Origin: Fibrobacter sp.
GTDB taxonomy: Bacteria > Fibrobacterota > Fibrobacteria > Fibrobacterales > Fibrobacteraceae
Assembly (NCBI GenBank): GCA_017642335.1
Contig: JAGCPF010000062.1
Coordinates: forward strand, 1-46,682
Length of the DNA: 46,682 nt
Direction of reading: 5' to 3'
Shown here: positions 25,124 through 33,691 of the stretch, one piece after another
How the letters are laid out: each line of letters starts with the position of its first letter
Position numbering within the stretch: position 1 is the first letter of the stretch
Program-made: the position numbers and the translations under genes
Notes under the pieces: model-generated
Database searches by the model: none
Told to the model about the DNA's origin: nothing
Seen by the model: the letters and a program-made list of their open reading frames with translations, nothing else

Positions 25124-26256
25124 GTACACTTCCTCCAGGATTCCGCATCCAGCGCGAGACCAACACCGAAGAATTTTTCATCAACATGGGTCCGCAGCAC
25201 CCGAGTACGCACGGCGCCCTCCGCCTTGCGTTGCGCATGGACGGCGAGACCATCGTGGAACTCGTGCCGCACTTCGGCTACATCCACCGCGGCATGGAGA
25301 AGCAGGCCGAATCGATGAGCTACCTGCAGTACATCGCGCTTTCCGACCGCCAGGACTACCTCACCGCCATCCAGAACAACCTGGGTGTCGTCATCGCCCT
25401 CGAGAAGGGCATGAACGTGGGCGTCCCCGAAAAGGCCGAATACATCCGCGTGATGCTCCAGGAACTGGGCCGCATCGCAAGCCACCTTGTGTTCTACGGC
25501 TGCTTCGGCGGCGACCTCGGCGGACAAACCTGCCTGCTGTTCGGCTTCAAGGAACGCGAGATGATTCACGACATCCTCGAAGAAGTCACGGGCTCGCGCC
25601 TCACGACAAACTTCTTCAGGCCGGGCGGAAGCCGCTACGACGTGCCCGACACGTTCATCCCGCGAGTGAAGGCTTTCCTCGACCACCTCGAAGGCGCCAT
25701 GCGCGACTACGAGAGGTTCCTCTCCAAGAACATCATCGTGCTGGAAAGAAGCGTAGGCATCGGCATCCTGAGCAAGGAAGACGCCATCGCCTACGGATGC
25801 TCGGGTCCCGTGCTGCGTGCCAGCGGCGTGAACTTCGACGTGCGCCGCGCAAACCCCTACAGCATCTACAGCCAGCTCGACTTCGACGTTCCCGTGTTCC
25901 AGAACGGCGACTGCTACGACCGCTACAAGATCCGCATCGCCGAAATCCACGAGTCCATGAAGATTTTGCGCCAGTGCATCGACAAGTTCCCGAAGGAAGG
26001 TCCGTGGCGTAGCAAGGAAAAACCGGTCCGCCTCCCCGTCGGCCGCTACTACAGCGAAATCGAAACGGCCAAGGGACTCTATGCCACTTACGTGGTCGCG
26101 GCCACCACGGGCGAAAAGCCCTACCGAATCCACACGCGCGGCCCCAGCTTCCCGCACATCGCCGCCCTCAACAAGATGGCGCAGGGCCACAAGATTTCCG
26201 ACCTCGTGACCATCATGGCAACCCTCGACCCCGTGATTCCCGAAATTGACAGGTAA
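25120..26256 (+). CDS. nuoD: NADH-quinone oxidoreductase subunit D
   Basis: This 378-residue 49-kDa-type subunit lines the quinone pocket. It begins in a four-base overlap with the NuoBC frame. It has NMGPQHPSTHGALR near the N-terminus, PHFGYIHRGMEK, YIALSDRQDY and GFGGDLGG-like spacing. It lacks the Ni-Fe Cys of hydrogenase large subunits, as expected. Length is normal for NuoD. Confidence 0.95.
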   Translation: MSTLPPGFRIQRETNTEEFFINMGPQHPSTHGALRLALRMDGETIVELVPHFGYIHRGMEKQAESMSYLQYIALSDRQDYLTAIQNNLGVVIALEKGMNVGVPEKAEYIRVMLQELGRIASHLVFYGCFGGDLGGQTCLLFGFKEREMIHDILEEVTGSRLTTNFFRPGGSRYDVPDTFIPRVKAFLDHLEGAMRDYERFLSKNIIVLERSVGIGILSKEDAIAYGCSGPVLRASGVNFDVRRANPYSIYSQLDFDVPVFQNGDCYDRYKIRIAEIHESMKILRQCIDKFPKEGPWRSKEKPVRLPVGRYYSEIETAKGLYATYVVAATTGEKPYRIHTRGPSFPHIAALNKMAQGHKISDLVTIMATLDPVIPEIDR

Positions 26257-26259
26257 CCT

Positions 26260-27381
26260 ATGTACGTTCCCTCCGTTACACATCCTATAGGCGATTTCGT
26301 CCGCGAGTGGGTCCCGAAACTCTCGGCCTACCTGCCGGAGCAGCTCCAGTCCCAGACGCTTGACACCATCGTCGCCTTCCTGGTGAACGCAGTCATCTGC
26401 ATCGTGGCGGTATGCGCCGTCAACATCGGCTCGGCCCCCATCCTCATCTACATGGAGCGCAAGGTCTGCGCGCACGTGCAATGCCGACTCGGCCCCATGC
26501 GGCTCGGCTGGCACGGGACCATCCAGACCATCGCCGACGTCATCAAGATGCTCTTCAAGGAAGTCTACGCCCCGAGCGGCGCCGACAAGCTCATGTTCTA
26601 TCTCGCCCCGCTGATCGTGCTCATCGCGCCCTTCATGGTGGCGGCCCTCATCCCATTCGACAAGAACCTCGTGGTGTCCGACGTTTCCATGGGCATCCCG
26701 CTGATTATCGCCGTGAACGGCTTCGGCGTGCTGGGCATCTTGCTCGGCGGCTGGAGCAGCAACAACAAGTACTCGCTGCTGGGTGCGCTCCGTAGCGGCG
26801 CCCAGATGATCAGCTACGAGATTTCGTTCGCGATGATCCTCCTGTTCGTCGTCATGATTTCGGGTTCCACGAACCTGATGAGCATCACGCAGAGCCAGGC
26901 CGGCACCATCGCCGACTGGTTCATCTTCAAGATCCCGGTCCTCGGGTTCATCGGCTTTATCCTGTTCTTCATTTCGTCCACCGCCGAAATGAACCGCGCC
27001 CCCTTCGACATCGCCGAAGCCGAGCAGGAACTCACCGGCGGCTACCATACGGAATACAACGGCACGCCGTTCGCCATGTTCTACCTCGCCGAATACATCG
27101 CCCTTGTGACGAACTCGGCACTCGCGACGACATGCTTCCTCGGCGGTTTCCACGCCCCCTGTATCGGGGTCGCCTTTGTCGACAACTACCTTACCATGGT
27201 TCCCGGAGTCGTATGGTTCTTCGCCAAGGTGTTCTTCATGATCTGGTGCTACATGATGGTCCGCTGGACGTTCGTCCGCCCGCGCGTCGACCAGCTCATG
27301 GATTTCGAATGGAAGTTCCTGCTGCCGGTCAACCTGCTGCTCCTGGGCGCAGGCGCTGCGTATATAGTAATTAGTGGTTAG
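26260..27381 (+). CDS. nuoH: NADH-quinone oxidoreductase subunit H
   Basis: This 373-residue integral membrane subunit has eight or more predicted helices. It has MERKVCAHVQCRLGPMR in the first cytoplasmic loop, and AEMNRAPFDIAEAEQELTGG, both NuoH signatures that form part of the quinone chamber. It starts three bases after nuoD. A degenerate 7-bp repeat begins at the 3' end of the gene. Confidence 0.95.
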   Translation: MYVPSVTHPIGDFVREWVPKLSAYLPEQLQSQTLDTIVAFLVNAVICIVAVCAVNIGSAPILIYMERKVCAHVQCRLGPMRLGWHGTIQTIADVIKMLFKEVYAPSGADKLMFYLAPLIVLIAPFMVAALIPFDKNLVVSDVSMGIPLIIAVNGFGVLGILLGGWSSNNKYSLLGALRSGAQMISYEISFAMILLFVVMISGSTNLMSITQSQAGTIADWFIFKIPVLGFIGFILFFISSTAEMNRAPFDIAEAEQELTGGYHTEYNGTPFAMFYLAEYIALVTNSALATTCFLGGFHAPCIGVAFVDNYLTMVPGVVWFFAKVFFMIWCYMMVRWTFVRPRVDQLMDFEWKFLLPVNLLLLGAGAAYIVISG

Positions 27382-27404
27382 TAGGAAGTAGACAGTAGGA
27401 AGTT
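27370..27404 (+). repeat. Degenerate 7-bp tandem repeat, five units
   Basis: Heptamers ATTAGTG, GTTAGTA, GGAAGTA, GACAGTA and GGAAGTT run from the last codons of nuoH to the nuoI ATG. This array lies inside the nuo operon, so it is not a transcription end. Confidence 0.72.
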
Positions 27405-27878
27405 ATGCAAGAGAATATTACGTTAGTTCAATATTTCAAGCGTTACTTGAAGCGCTGCATCACGGGTCCCTGGAGCCTAATTTGCGGTCTTTCTGTTTCG
27501 CTCAAGTATTTCTTGAGCCCGTGGAAGATCGTCACCGAGCAGTACCCCGAAAACAAGAAGACTCTCAAAATGCACGAACGCTACCGCGGTCGACTCGAGA
27601 TGGTCGAGGACGAGCAGGGCAATAACCGCTGCACGGCCTGCGGCATGTGCGAAAGGGCCTGCCCCAACGCGAGCATCAACGTGCTTTCGACAAAGAATAT
27701 CGCCGGCAAGAAGGTGCTGGGCCGCTACGTCTACCACTTTGCAAGCTGCACCCAGTGCGGCCTCTGCGTCGAGGCGTGCCCCTTCGGCGCCATCGTCATG
27801 AGCCCGGCCTTCGAGGTCGCGACAACCGACCCGTCCTCGCTCGAAATGATTCTGAACAAGAAGGAGGGACAAGGCTAA
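27405..27878 (+). CDS. nuoI: NADH-quinone oxidoreductase subunit I
   Basis: This 157-residue ferredoxin-like subunit has two 4Fe-4S motifs, CTACGMCERACP and CTQCGLCVEACP, which carry clusters N6a and N6b. An N-terminal amphipathic segment is typical. It passes electrons towards N2 in the NuoB part of the fusion protein. It overlaps nuoJ by one base (TAATG). Confidence 0.95.
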   Translation: MQENITLVQYFKRYLKRCITGPWSLICGLSVSLKYFLSPWKIVTEQYPENKKTLKMHERYRGRLEMVEDEQGNNRCTACGMCERACPNASINVLSTKNIAGKKVLGRYVYHFASCTQCGLCVEACPFGAIVMSPAFEVATTDPSSLEMILNKKEGQG

Positions 27879-28450
27879 TGTTCCCAAACCTGACCATTCC
27901 CGATTTTCCGCTGTCCTTCCCGCTTGGCGGCATGGACATCGCCTTTTACGCGGTTGCGCTCGTCATCCTGGTCACGGCCGTGATGACCGTCGCCGTAAAG
28001 AACATCCTGCAAAGTGCGGTGTTCCTGATTTTCTCTTTCGTGACAACGGCCATCCTCTACTTGCTGCTCCACGCCGAGTTCATCGCACTCGCCCAGGTGA
28101 TGGTCTATGTCGGAGGTGTTGTCATCTTCGTCGTCTTCACCATCCTGCTAACAAGCCACCTCGGCGAGGACGCCTTCACGACAAAGGTGCCGCGCATCTT
28201 CACGGCGTTTGTCATCTCGATCGCGTTCGTGTTCGTCATGATCAAGTGCATCTTGCCCCTGCCCGAGCTTTCTAGCGGCACGGTCGCCGCACCCGACAAC
28301 TACGCATCGCTGGAGCAGTTCGCCCTGCGACTCCTCGGCTACGGTGCGGACGGATTCGTCATCCCCTTCGAAATCGTGAGTATCCTGCTCCTTATGACGC
28401 TCATCTGCGCCATCACTGTCGCGCGCAGGAGCAAGGAGGAAAAAGAATGA
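27878..28450 (+). CDS. nuoJ: NADH-quinone oxidoreductase subunit J
   Basis: This 190-residue membrane subunit has five predicted helices. The start is ATG 27878 (MFPNLTIPDFPLSF), overlapping the nuoI stop. The longer open frame upstream is a shadow of nuoI. It carries QVMVYVGGVVIFVVF, the conserved NuoJ helix 3 with its pi-bulge region. It overlaps nuoK by four bases. Confidence 0.93.
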   Translation: MFPNLTIPDFPLSFPLGGMDIAFYAVALVILVTAVMTVAVKNILQSAVFLIFSFVTTAILYLLLHAEFIALAQVMVYVGGVVIFVVFTILLTSHLGEDAFTTKVPRIFTAFVISIAFVFVMIKCILPLPELSSGTVAAPDNYASLEQFALRLLGYGADGFVIPFEIVSILLLMTLICAITVARRSKEEKE

Positions 28451-28752
28451 CCTTGATGAACTGCCTTATCCTCGCGTTCCTCCTCTTCGGTATCGGAGTA
28501 TGGGGTCTCATGCGCAGGCGCCACCTCATCGGCATGCTCATTTCCATCGAGCTCATGCTGAACGCGGCGAACATCAACTTTATCTCCTTCGCCTACTTCA
28601 GCGCGAAGGATTCCACTGCGGGCGCACTCTTCAGCATTTTCGTCATCGCGGTCACGGCCTGCGAAATGGCAATCGCCCTTGCCATTATCGTCAACATGTA
28701 CCGTCGCCACCACAGCCTTGACGCCGACCAGTTGAGGGATTTGCATGATTAA
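28447..28752 (+). CDS. nuoK: NADH-quinone oxidoreductase subunit K
   Basis: This 101-residue subunit has three predicted helices. Conserved Glu residues lie in GMLISIELMLNAANINF and VTACEMAIALAI, which belong to the proton path. Starts and stops overlap with nuoJ and nuoL, so it is part of the tightly packed operon. Confidence 0.95.
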   Translation: MTLMNCLILAFLLFGIGVWGLMRRRHLIGMLISIELMLNAANINFISFAYFSAKDSTAGALFSIFVIAVTACEMAIALAIIVNMYRRHHSLDADQLRDLHD

Positions 28753-30697
28753 CGGAATTACCCTCAGCTACTTCATTTTCCTCCTGCCGCTGCTCGTATT
28801 CGTGATCAACGGCCTGTTCGTCGGGAACCGCTCGGCGAAGGGCGCCGCCGCGATCGCGGTCATCGGGAACGGAATCGCGGCGGCCTGCGCCATCCTCGTT
28901 GCCGTTGACTACTTCACGTCAGGGATGGCGCCAGGGAAGGTGATTCCTTACGAATTCACCTTCCTGCCCTTCGCCGGTTTCAACGCGAACATCGGCCTCT
29001 TGACCGACCCGCTTTCCATGATGATGATGGTCGTCGTCACCTTCATCAGCTTCATGGTGAACATCTACAGCATCGGCTACATGCGCAAGGACCCCTCGGC
29101 AGGGCGTTTCTTCAGCCTCCTTTCGCTGTTCAGCTTCTCCATGCTCGGCCTCGTGGCCGCCACGAACCTCTTCCAGATGTTCATCTTCTGGGAACTCGTG
29201 GGTGTATCCAGCTACCTGCTCATCGGCTTCTGGTACCACAAGCCCTCGGCCGTCAGCGCCTCCAAGCAGGCGTTCATCCTCACCCGCTTCGCCGATAGCT
29301 TCTTCCTGTGCGGCATCGTGCTCGTAAGCTACATCGTCGGCTCGTTCGACTTCTCCGTCATCAACGACCTGACCCTGCACGACTTCTACCACACGACAAT
29401 CAACCTGGGCATCACGACCATCTCGCAGGCCGATGCGCTCGTTCTCGGCGCCGTGCTCATCTTCATCGGCGGCTGGGGCAAGTCCGCCATGTTCCCGATG
29501 CACATCTGGCTTCCGAACGCCATGGAAGGCCCGACACCGGTTTCCTCCATCATCCACAGCGCGACCATGGTCGTGGCCGGCGTCTATCTCGTCGCCCGCC
29601 TGTTCCCGTTCTTCGCTATCTGCAAGGGCACACTCGACATCATCATGGTCGTGGGTGCATTCACCATGGTATTTGCCGCTGTCATCGCCTGCACGCAGAA
29701 AGACATCAAGCGCATTCTCGCCTACTCCACGCTCTCTCAGCTGGGTTACATGATGTTTGCGCTCGGCGTCTGCAGCATGGGCGACGTCGTTGTCACTACC
29801 GGCTGGACGGCCTCCACATTCCATATCTTCACACACGCATTCTTCAAGTGCAGCCTGTTCCTCATTGCAGGCTCCGTCATCCACGTGGTCCACACCAACG
29901 ACCTCGACAAGATGGGCGGGCTCTGGAGCAAGATGCCATTCACCTACTGGTGCTGCTTCATCTGCGTGCTTGCGATTTCGGGCATTCCGCCGTTCTCCGG
30001 TTTCTTCTCGAAAGACGAGATTATCCTCGCGGCATTCCAGGGACACCATTACGTCGTCTTCGGTCTCGCGCTTCTCACGAGCGGCCTGACCACGTTCTAC
30101 ATGTTCCGCATGTTCTTCCTCGCCTTCCACGGGGATGCCCGCAGCGAACTCGTACGCGGCCACCGAATCAAGGAAGACTTCGCCATGACGCTTCCCATCG
30201 TCGTGCTCGCCATCCCGAGTTTCCTGGGCGGCTACATCGCCAAGGGTTTCTTCGAGCACTACTTCAAGCCGGGCTCCCTTCACATCCCGCAGCTGGTCAA
30301 GCTCGAGGAACTCCCGTGGCTTCCCTACATTGCCGTGGGCGTGGCCCTCTTGGCCCTGTTCATCGCATGGGTGTGCTACTGCAGCCCGAGGGCTAAGGTC
30401 AACAAGGCGCTCGACGAGACCAACCGTTCGTCGTTCTACAAGATTGTCTACCACAAGTTCTATTTCGACGAAATTTATTACGCCGTGGTCCGGCAGTTCG
30501 TTTTCGGCGGCATCGCACGCACGGCGAGGTTCATCCAGGACTACATCATCGAAGGCATCCTCGCGTTCGTGGTGGCTTCCGTGCACAAGATGGGCAACCT
30601 GGTTCGATTTGCGCAATCCGGTTACCTGCCGTTCTATCTCGGGACATTAATTGTTGGCGTCATATTCTGGCGAATTTTCGGACAACTTCCGCTGTAG
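28745..30697 (+). CDS. nuoL: NADH-quinone oxidoreductase subunit L
   Basis: This 650-residue antiporter-like proton-pumping subunit has about 15 transmembrane helices plus the long C-terminal lateral helix region. Typical motifs are FWELVGVSSYLLIGFWY (key Glu), GKSAMFPMHIWLPNAMEGPTP in adjoining parts, and SIIHSATMVVAGVYL. It overlaps nuoK by eight bases. Length is normal for NuoL. Confidence 0.95.
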   Translation: MINGITLSYFIFLLPLLVFVINGLFVGNRSAKGAAAIAVIGNGIAAACAILVAVDYFTSGMAPGKVIPYEFTFLPFAGFNANIGLLTDPLSMMMMVVVTFISFMVNIYSIGYMRKDPSAGRFFSLLSLFSFSMLGLVAATNLFQMFIFWELVGVSSYLLIGFWYHKPSAVSASKQAFILTRFADSFFLCGIVLVSYIVGSFDFSVINDLTLHDFYHTTINLGITTISQADALVLGAVLIFIGGWGKSAMFPMHIWLPNAMEGPTPVSSIIHSATMVVAGVYLVARLFPFFAICKGTLDIIMVVGAFTMVFAAVIACTQKDIKRILAYSTLSQLGYMMFALGVCSMGDVVVTTGWTASTFHIFTHAFFKCSLFLIAGSVIHVVHTNDLDKMGGLWSKMPFTYWCCFICVLAISGIPPFSGFFSKDEIILAAFQGHHYVVFGLALLTSGLTTFYMFRMFFLAFHGDARSELVRGHRIKEDFAMTLPIVVLAIPSFLGGYIAKGFFEHYFKPGSLHIPQLVKLEELPWLPYIAVGVALLALFIAWVCYCSPRAKVNKALDETNRSSFYKIVYHKFYFDEIYYAVVRQFVFGGIARTARFIQDYIIEGILAFVVASVHKMGNLVRFAQSGYLPFYLGTLIVGVIFWRIFGQLPL

Positions 30698-30703
30698 GTT
30701 TTT

Positions 30704-32233
30704 ATGGATACGCTACTTTTTAACGTTATTTGGGCAATTCCCCTGCTGGCAGTGGCGATAAGCGTGCCTATTCCGAGCACGCGCATCAAGGCAATCAAGC
30801 TGCTGCACATCATCTCGGGCACAGTCGTGATGGGGATTATCGGCTACCTCACCTACCGCGTCTACACCATGGGCGCCGAGCCAGCCGACCCTAAGGCTTT
30901 CCCGCTCCTGTTGCGCTTCTTTACCGACATTCCCTGGTTAAGCAGCATCAACGCACACTACACCGTCGGTGCCGACGGCCTAAACATCCTGCTACTGTTC
31001 CTCACAGCCGCAATCGTCTGGACAGGCATGCTCGTCAGCTGGAACATCAAGGGCAACCAGAAAATCTTCTTCGCCCTCATCCAGATTCTCGCGACCAGCG
31101 TCTACGGCGTGTTCATGAGCATCGACCTCGTCCTGTTCTTCGCATTCTACGAGATGGAAGCCATCTGCATGTACCTGATGATTGCCGGATACGGTTCCGG
31201 CAAGAAGGACTACGGCGGTAAAAAGCTTACCTTGACGCTCGCGTTCGGTTCCTCGATGATTCTCGCGACCCTGTTCGGGATTTACTTCCAGTCCGGGCTC
31301 GACACGTGGAACATCGCCGCGCTCTCGAGAATTACGCTCCCGATGAATTTCCAGATGTGGGCATTCCCCCTCATGTTCATGGGATTCGCCGTTTCGAGTT
31401 CCCTGTTCCCGTTCCATTTCTGGAGCCCGGACGGTCACTCCGCAGCCCCGACAGCAGTTTCCATGCTCGCGGCAGGCGTCATGATGAAGATGGGTGCTTA
31501 CGGATGCCTGCGCGTCGCCATGTTCCTCATGCCCGAAGCAGCCAAGTTCTGGCTTCCCTATGTCGTCGCTCTCCTGATTTTCAACGTGGTGCTTGGCCCC
31601 TTCATCGCCATCCGCCACAAGGACCTCAAGTACATTACTGCATACAGTTCCATCAGCCACCTGGGCCTCATCTTCCTTGGCCTCGCGGCGCTTACGCCAG
31701 TAGGCCTTCGCGGTGCTAGCCTCCAGATGATTTCGCACGGCTTCTTGACCGGGCTGTTCTTCGCCACGATCGGCATGATTTACGAACGCACGCACACCCG
31801 CGACATCACGCAGATGGGCGGCATCATGCGCAAGCTCCCGTTCCTCGGTGTAGGATTCGTCATCGCCGGTTTTGCCGGCCTCGGCCTGCCTGGGTTCAGC
31901 GGCTTCATCGCCGAAAGCAACATCTTCATCGGTGCGTTCCAACAGGATTCCACCATCACACGTTTCGTGACCATCCTCGCCATCCTCAGTATCACGACGA
32001 CAGCCGTGTACATATTGCAGACGGCAAACCGCATGCTGCACGGCAACATGCCCGCCAAGTACGAAACGCTTACCGACGCCGACCTCCGCGAAAAGATTGT
32101 CGTCGTATTCCTAGTTCTCTGCCTGCTGATTATCGGCGTGTGCCCCGGCTGGATAGCCGACATGCTCGACACCAGCATCGCTCCGATATTTGACAGAATC
32201 GCCGCCGCGACGGCCACCGTGGTTGGAGGTTAA
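30704..32233 (+). CDS. nuoM: NADH-quinone oxidoreductase subunit M
   Basis: This 509-residue antiporter-like proton-pumping subunit has about 14 helices. It has FYEMEAICMYLMI (conserved Glu), FPFHFWSPDGHSAAPTAVSM and KYITAYSSISHLG. It starts six bases after nuoL and is directly followed by nuoN. Confidence 0.95.
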   Translation: MDTLLFNVIWAIPLLAVAISVPIPSTRIKAIKLLHIISGTVVMGIIGYLTYRVYTMGAEPADPKAFPLLLRFFTDIPWLSSINAHYTVGADGLNILLLFLTAAIVWTGMLVSWNIKGNQKIFFALIQILATSVYGVFMSIDLVLFFAFYEMEAICMYLMIAGYGSGKKDYGGKKLTLTLAFGSSMILATLFGIYFQSGLDTWNIAALSRITLPMNFQMWAFPLMFMGFAVSSSLFPFHFWSPDGHSAAPTAVSMLAAGVMMKMGAYGCLRVAMFLMPEAAKFWLPYVVALLIFNVVLGPFIAIRHKDLKYITAYSSISHLGLIFLGLAALTPVGLRGASLQMISHGFLTGLFFATIGMIYERTHTRDITQMGGIMRKLPFLGVGFVIAGFAGLGLPGFSGFIAESNIFIGAFQQDSTITRFVTILAILSITTTAVYILQTANRMLHGNMPAKYETLTDADLREKIVVVFLVLCLLIIGVCPGWIADMLDTSIAPIFDRIAAATATVVGG

Positions 32234-32235
32234 AA

Positions 32236-33678
32236 ATGAATTTCACCCTACCGAGCTTCATTATTCCTGACGCGCTCCTCCTGCTTTTCCCGTTCATCGT
32301 CATCGGAAGCAGGCTCTTCTGCAGCTACCGTTCCCAGATTCCCTGGCGCATCGCGAACATCGGCTTCATCGCCATCTTTGTGCTGCTGAACTTCATCCCC
32401 CTTGCAAACAACGTCGGCAAGTTCTTTATCTGCAACTGGAAAATCGACGACTTTGGCGTACTCATGCGCGAAGTGCTCATGCTCTCCGCCATGCTCGGCA
32501 TGTGGCTATCGAAGGACTACTTCGAGCACGGAGCCGACGGCAAGCCGCAAATGCACCAGATTGCGGAATTCACCGGAGCGATCGCTTTTGCCACCTTCGG
32601 CGGGTTCACCATCGTCTCGGCATGCGACATGCTCACGTTCTTCCTAGGCCTCGAAATCGCCACCATCCCGATGTATGCGCTCACGGCCTGGAACAAGAAG
32701 GACCAGCTGGGTTCCGAAGCGGCAACCAAGTACATCATGATGGGTTCCGTAGCGACGGCGTTCGAGCTGTTCGGTTTCAGCTACCTGTACGGATTCTCGG
32801 GTTCCATCTACTTCAACGACATCCGCATGGCTGTCGAGGCCGGTGCGACACACCCGCTGCTGTGGCTGTCCATCCTGTTCCTCTTCTGCGGAATCGGCTT
32901 CAAGCTCACGCTGTTCCCGTTCTACACCTGGGCCCCCGATGTCTATGAAGGCGCCCCCACGCCCGTAACGGCGGTGCTTTCCGTTACCTCCAAGGCGGCG
33001 GCCATTGCCTTCCTCGTCGTGCTCGTCTTCGGCCCCCTCGCCCCCGTACAGGAGCAAATCGCACCGTTCATCGCCCTGCTTGCAGGCGTCACGCTATTCG
33101 TCGGCAACCTGGGCGCACTGAAGCAGACCCGACTCCGCCGATTCATGGCGTACAGTTCCATCGCCCAGGCCGGCTACATCATGATAGCCCTCCTTGGCCC
33201 GGTCGAGATGGCCCGCACGGCCATCATCTACTACCTGTTCATCTATGCCGTATCGAACTACCTCGCGTTCTTCATCTTCGGCATTATCGGGCACCATCGC
33301 GAAGAGACTTTCGACTCCCTGCGCGGACTGAGCCAGCAGAACCCGGCCCTCGCCATCGCGCTAGCCATATCCATGTTCAGCCTGGCCGGCATCCCGCCCC
33401 TTGCAGGCTTCTTCGGCAAGTTCCACCTGTTCTTTGCCGGAGCCACCACGGGCCACTATGCGCTGGTCGCTTTCGCCGTGCTGAATAACGTCATTGCGCT
33501 GTATTATTACTTGCAGCTCATCAAGAGTGCTTGGATTGACGAGCCCGAAGACCACCTTTCGCCGCTTCGCCTAACAAAAAGGCAACGATCTATCATCGTC
33601 GCCCTTTCCGCAGCGGTCGTGTTGCTCGGCGTACTCCCCTTCCTGAGCAACAACATCTTCGGCGGATTTACGTTCTAA
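32236..33678 (+). CDS. nuoN: NADH-quinone oxidoreductase subunit N
   Basis: This 480-residue antiporter-like subunit has about 14 helices. It has FFLGLEIATIPMYAL (conserved Glu), KLTLFPFYTWAPDVYEGAP and RRFMAYSSIAQAGYI. It is the last gene of the operon. The operon therefore has only the eleven-subunit core. It ends 13 bp from the convergent GH9 gene with no obvious hairpin between them. Confidence 0.95.
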   Translation: MNFTLPSFIIPDALLLLFPFIVIGSRLFCSYRSQIPWRIANIGFIAIFVLLNFIPLANNVGKFFICNWKIDDFGVLMREVLMLSAMLGMWLSKDYFEHGADGKPQMHQIAEFTGAIAFATFGGFTIVSACDMLTFFLGLEIATIPMYALTAWNKKDQLGSEAATKYIMMGSVATAFELFGFSYLYGFSGSIYFNDIRMAVEAGATHPLLWLSILFLFCGIGFKLTLFPFYTWAPDVYEGAPTPVTAVLSVTSKAAAIAFLVVLVFGPLAPVQEQIAPFIALLAGVTLFVGNLGALKQTRLRRFMAYSSIAQAGYIMIALLGPVEMARTAIIYYLFIYAVSNYLAFFIFGIIGHHREETFDSLRGLSQQNPALAIALAISMFSLAGIPPLAGFFGKFHLFFAGATTGHYALVAFAVLNNVIALYYYLQLIKSAWIDEPEDHLSPLRLTKRQRSIIVALSAAVVLLGVLPFLSNNIFGGFTF

Positions 33679-33691
33679 CGGGTCGCAAGCC

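Noticed and set aside
28919..30616. 565-codon minus-strand frame
   Set aside because: It is antisense to nuoL; its composition is rich in Glu, Asp and His, as expected from reversed hydrophobic codons.
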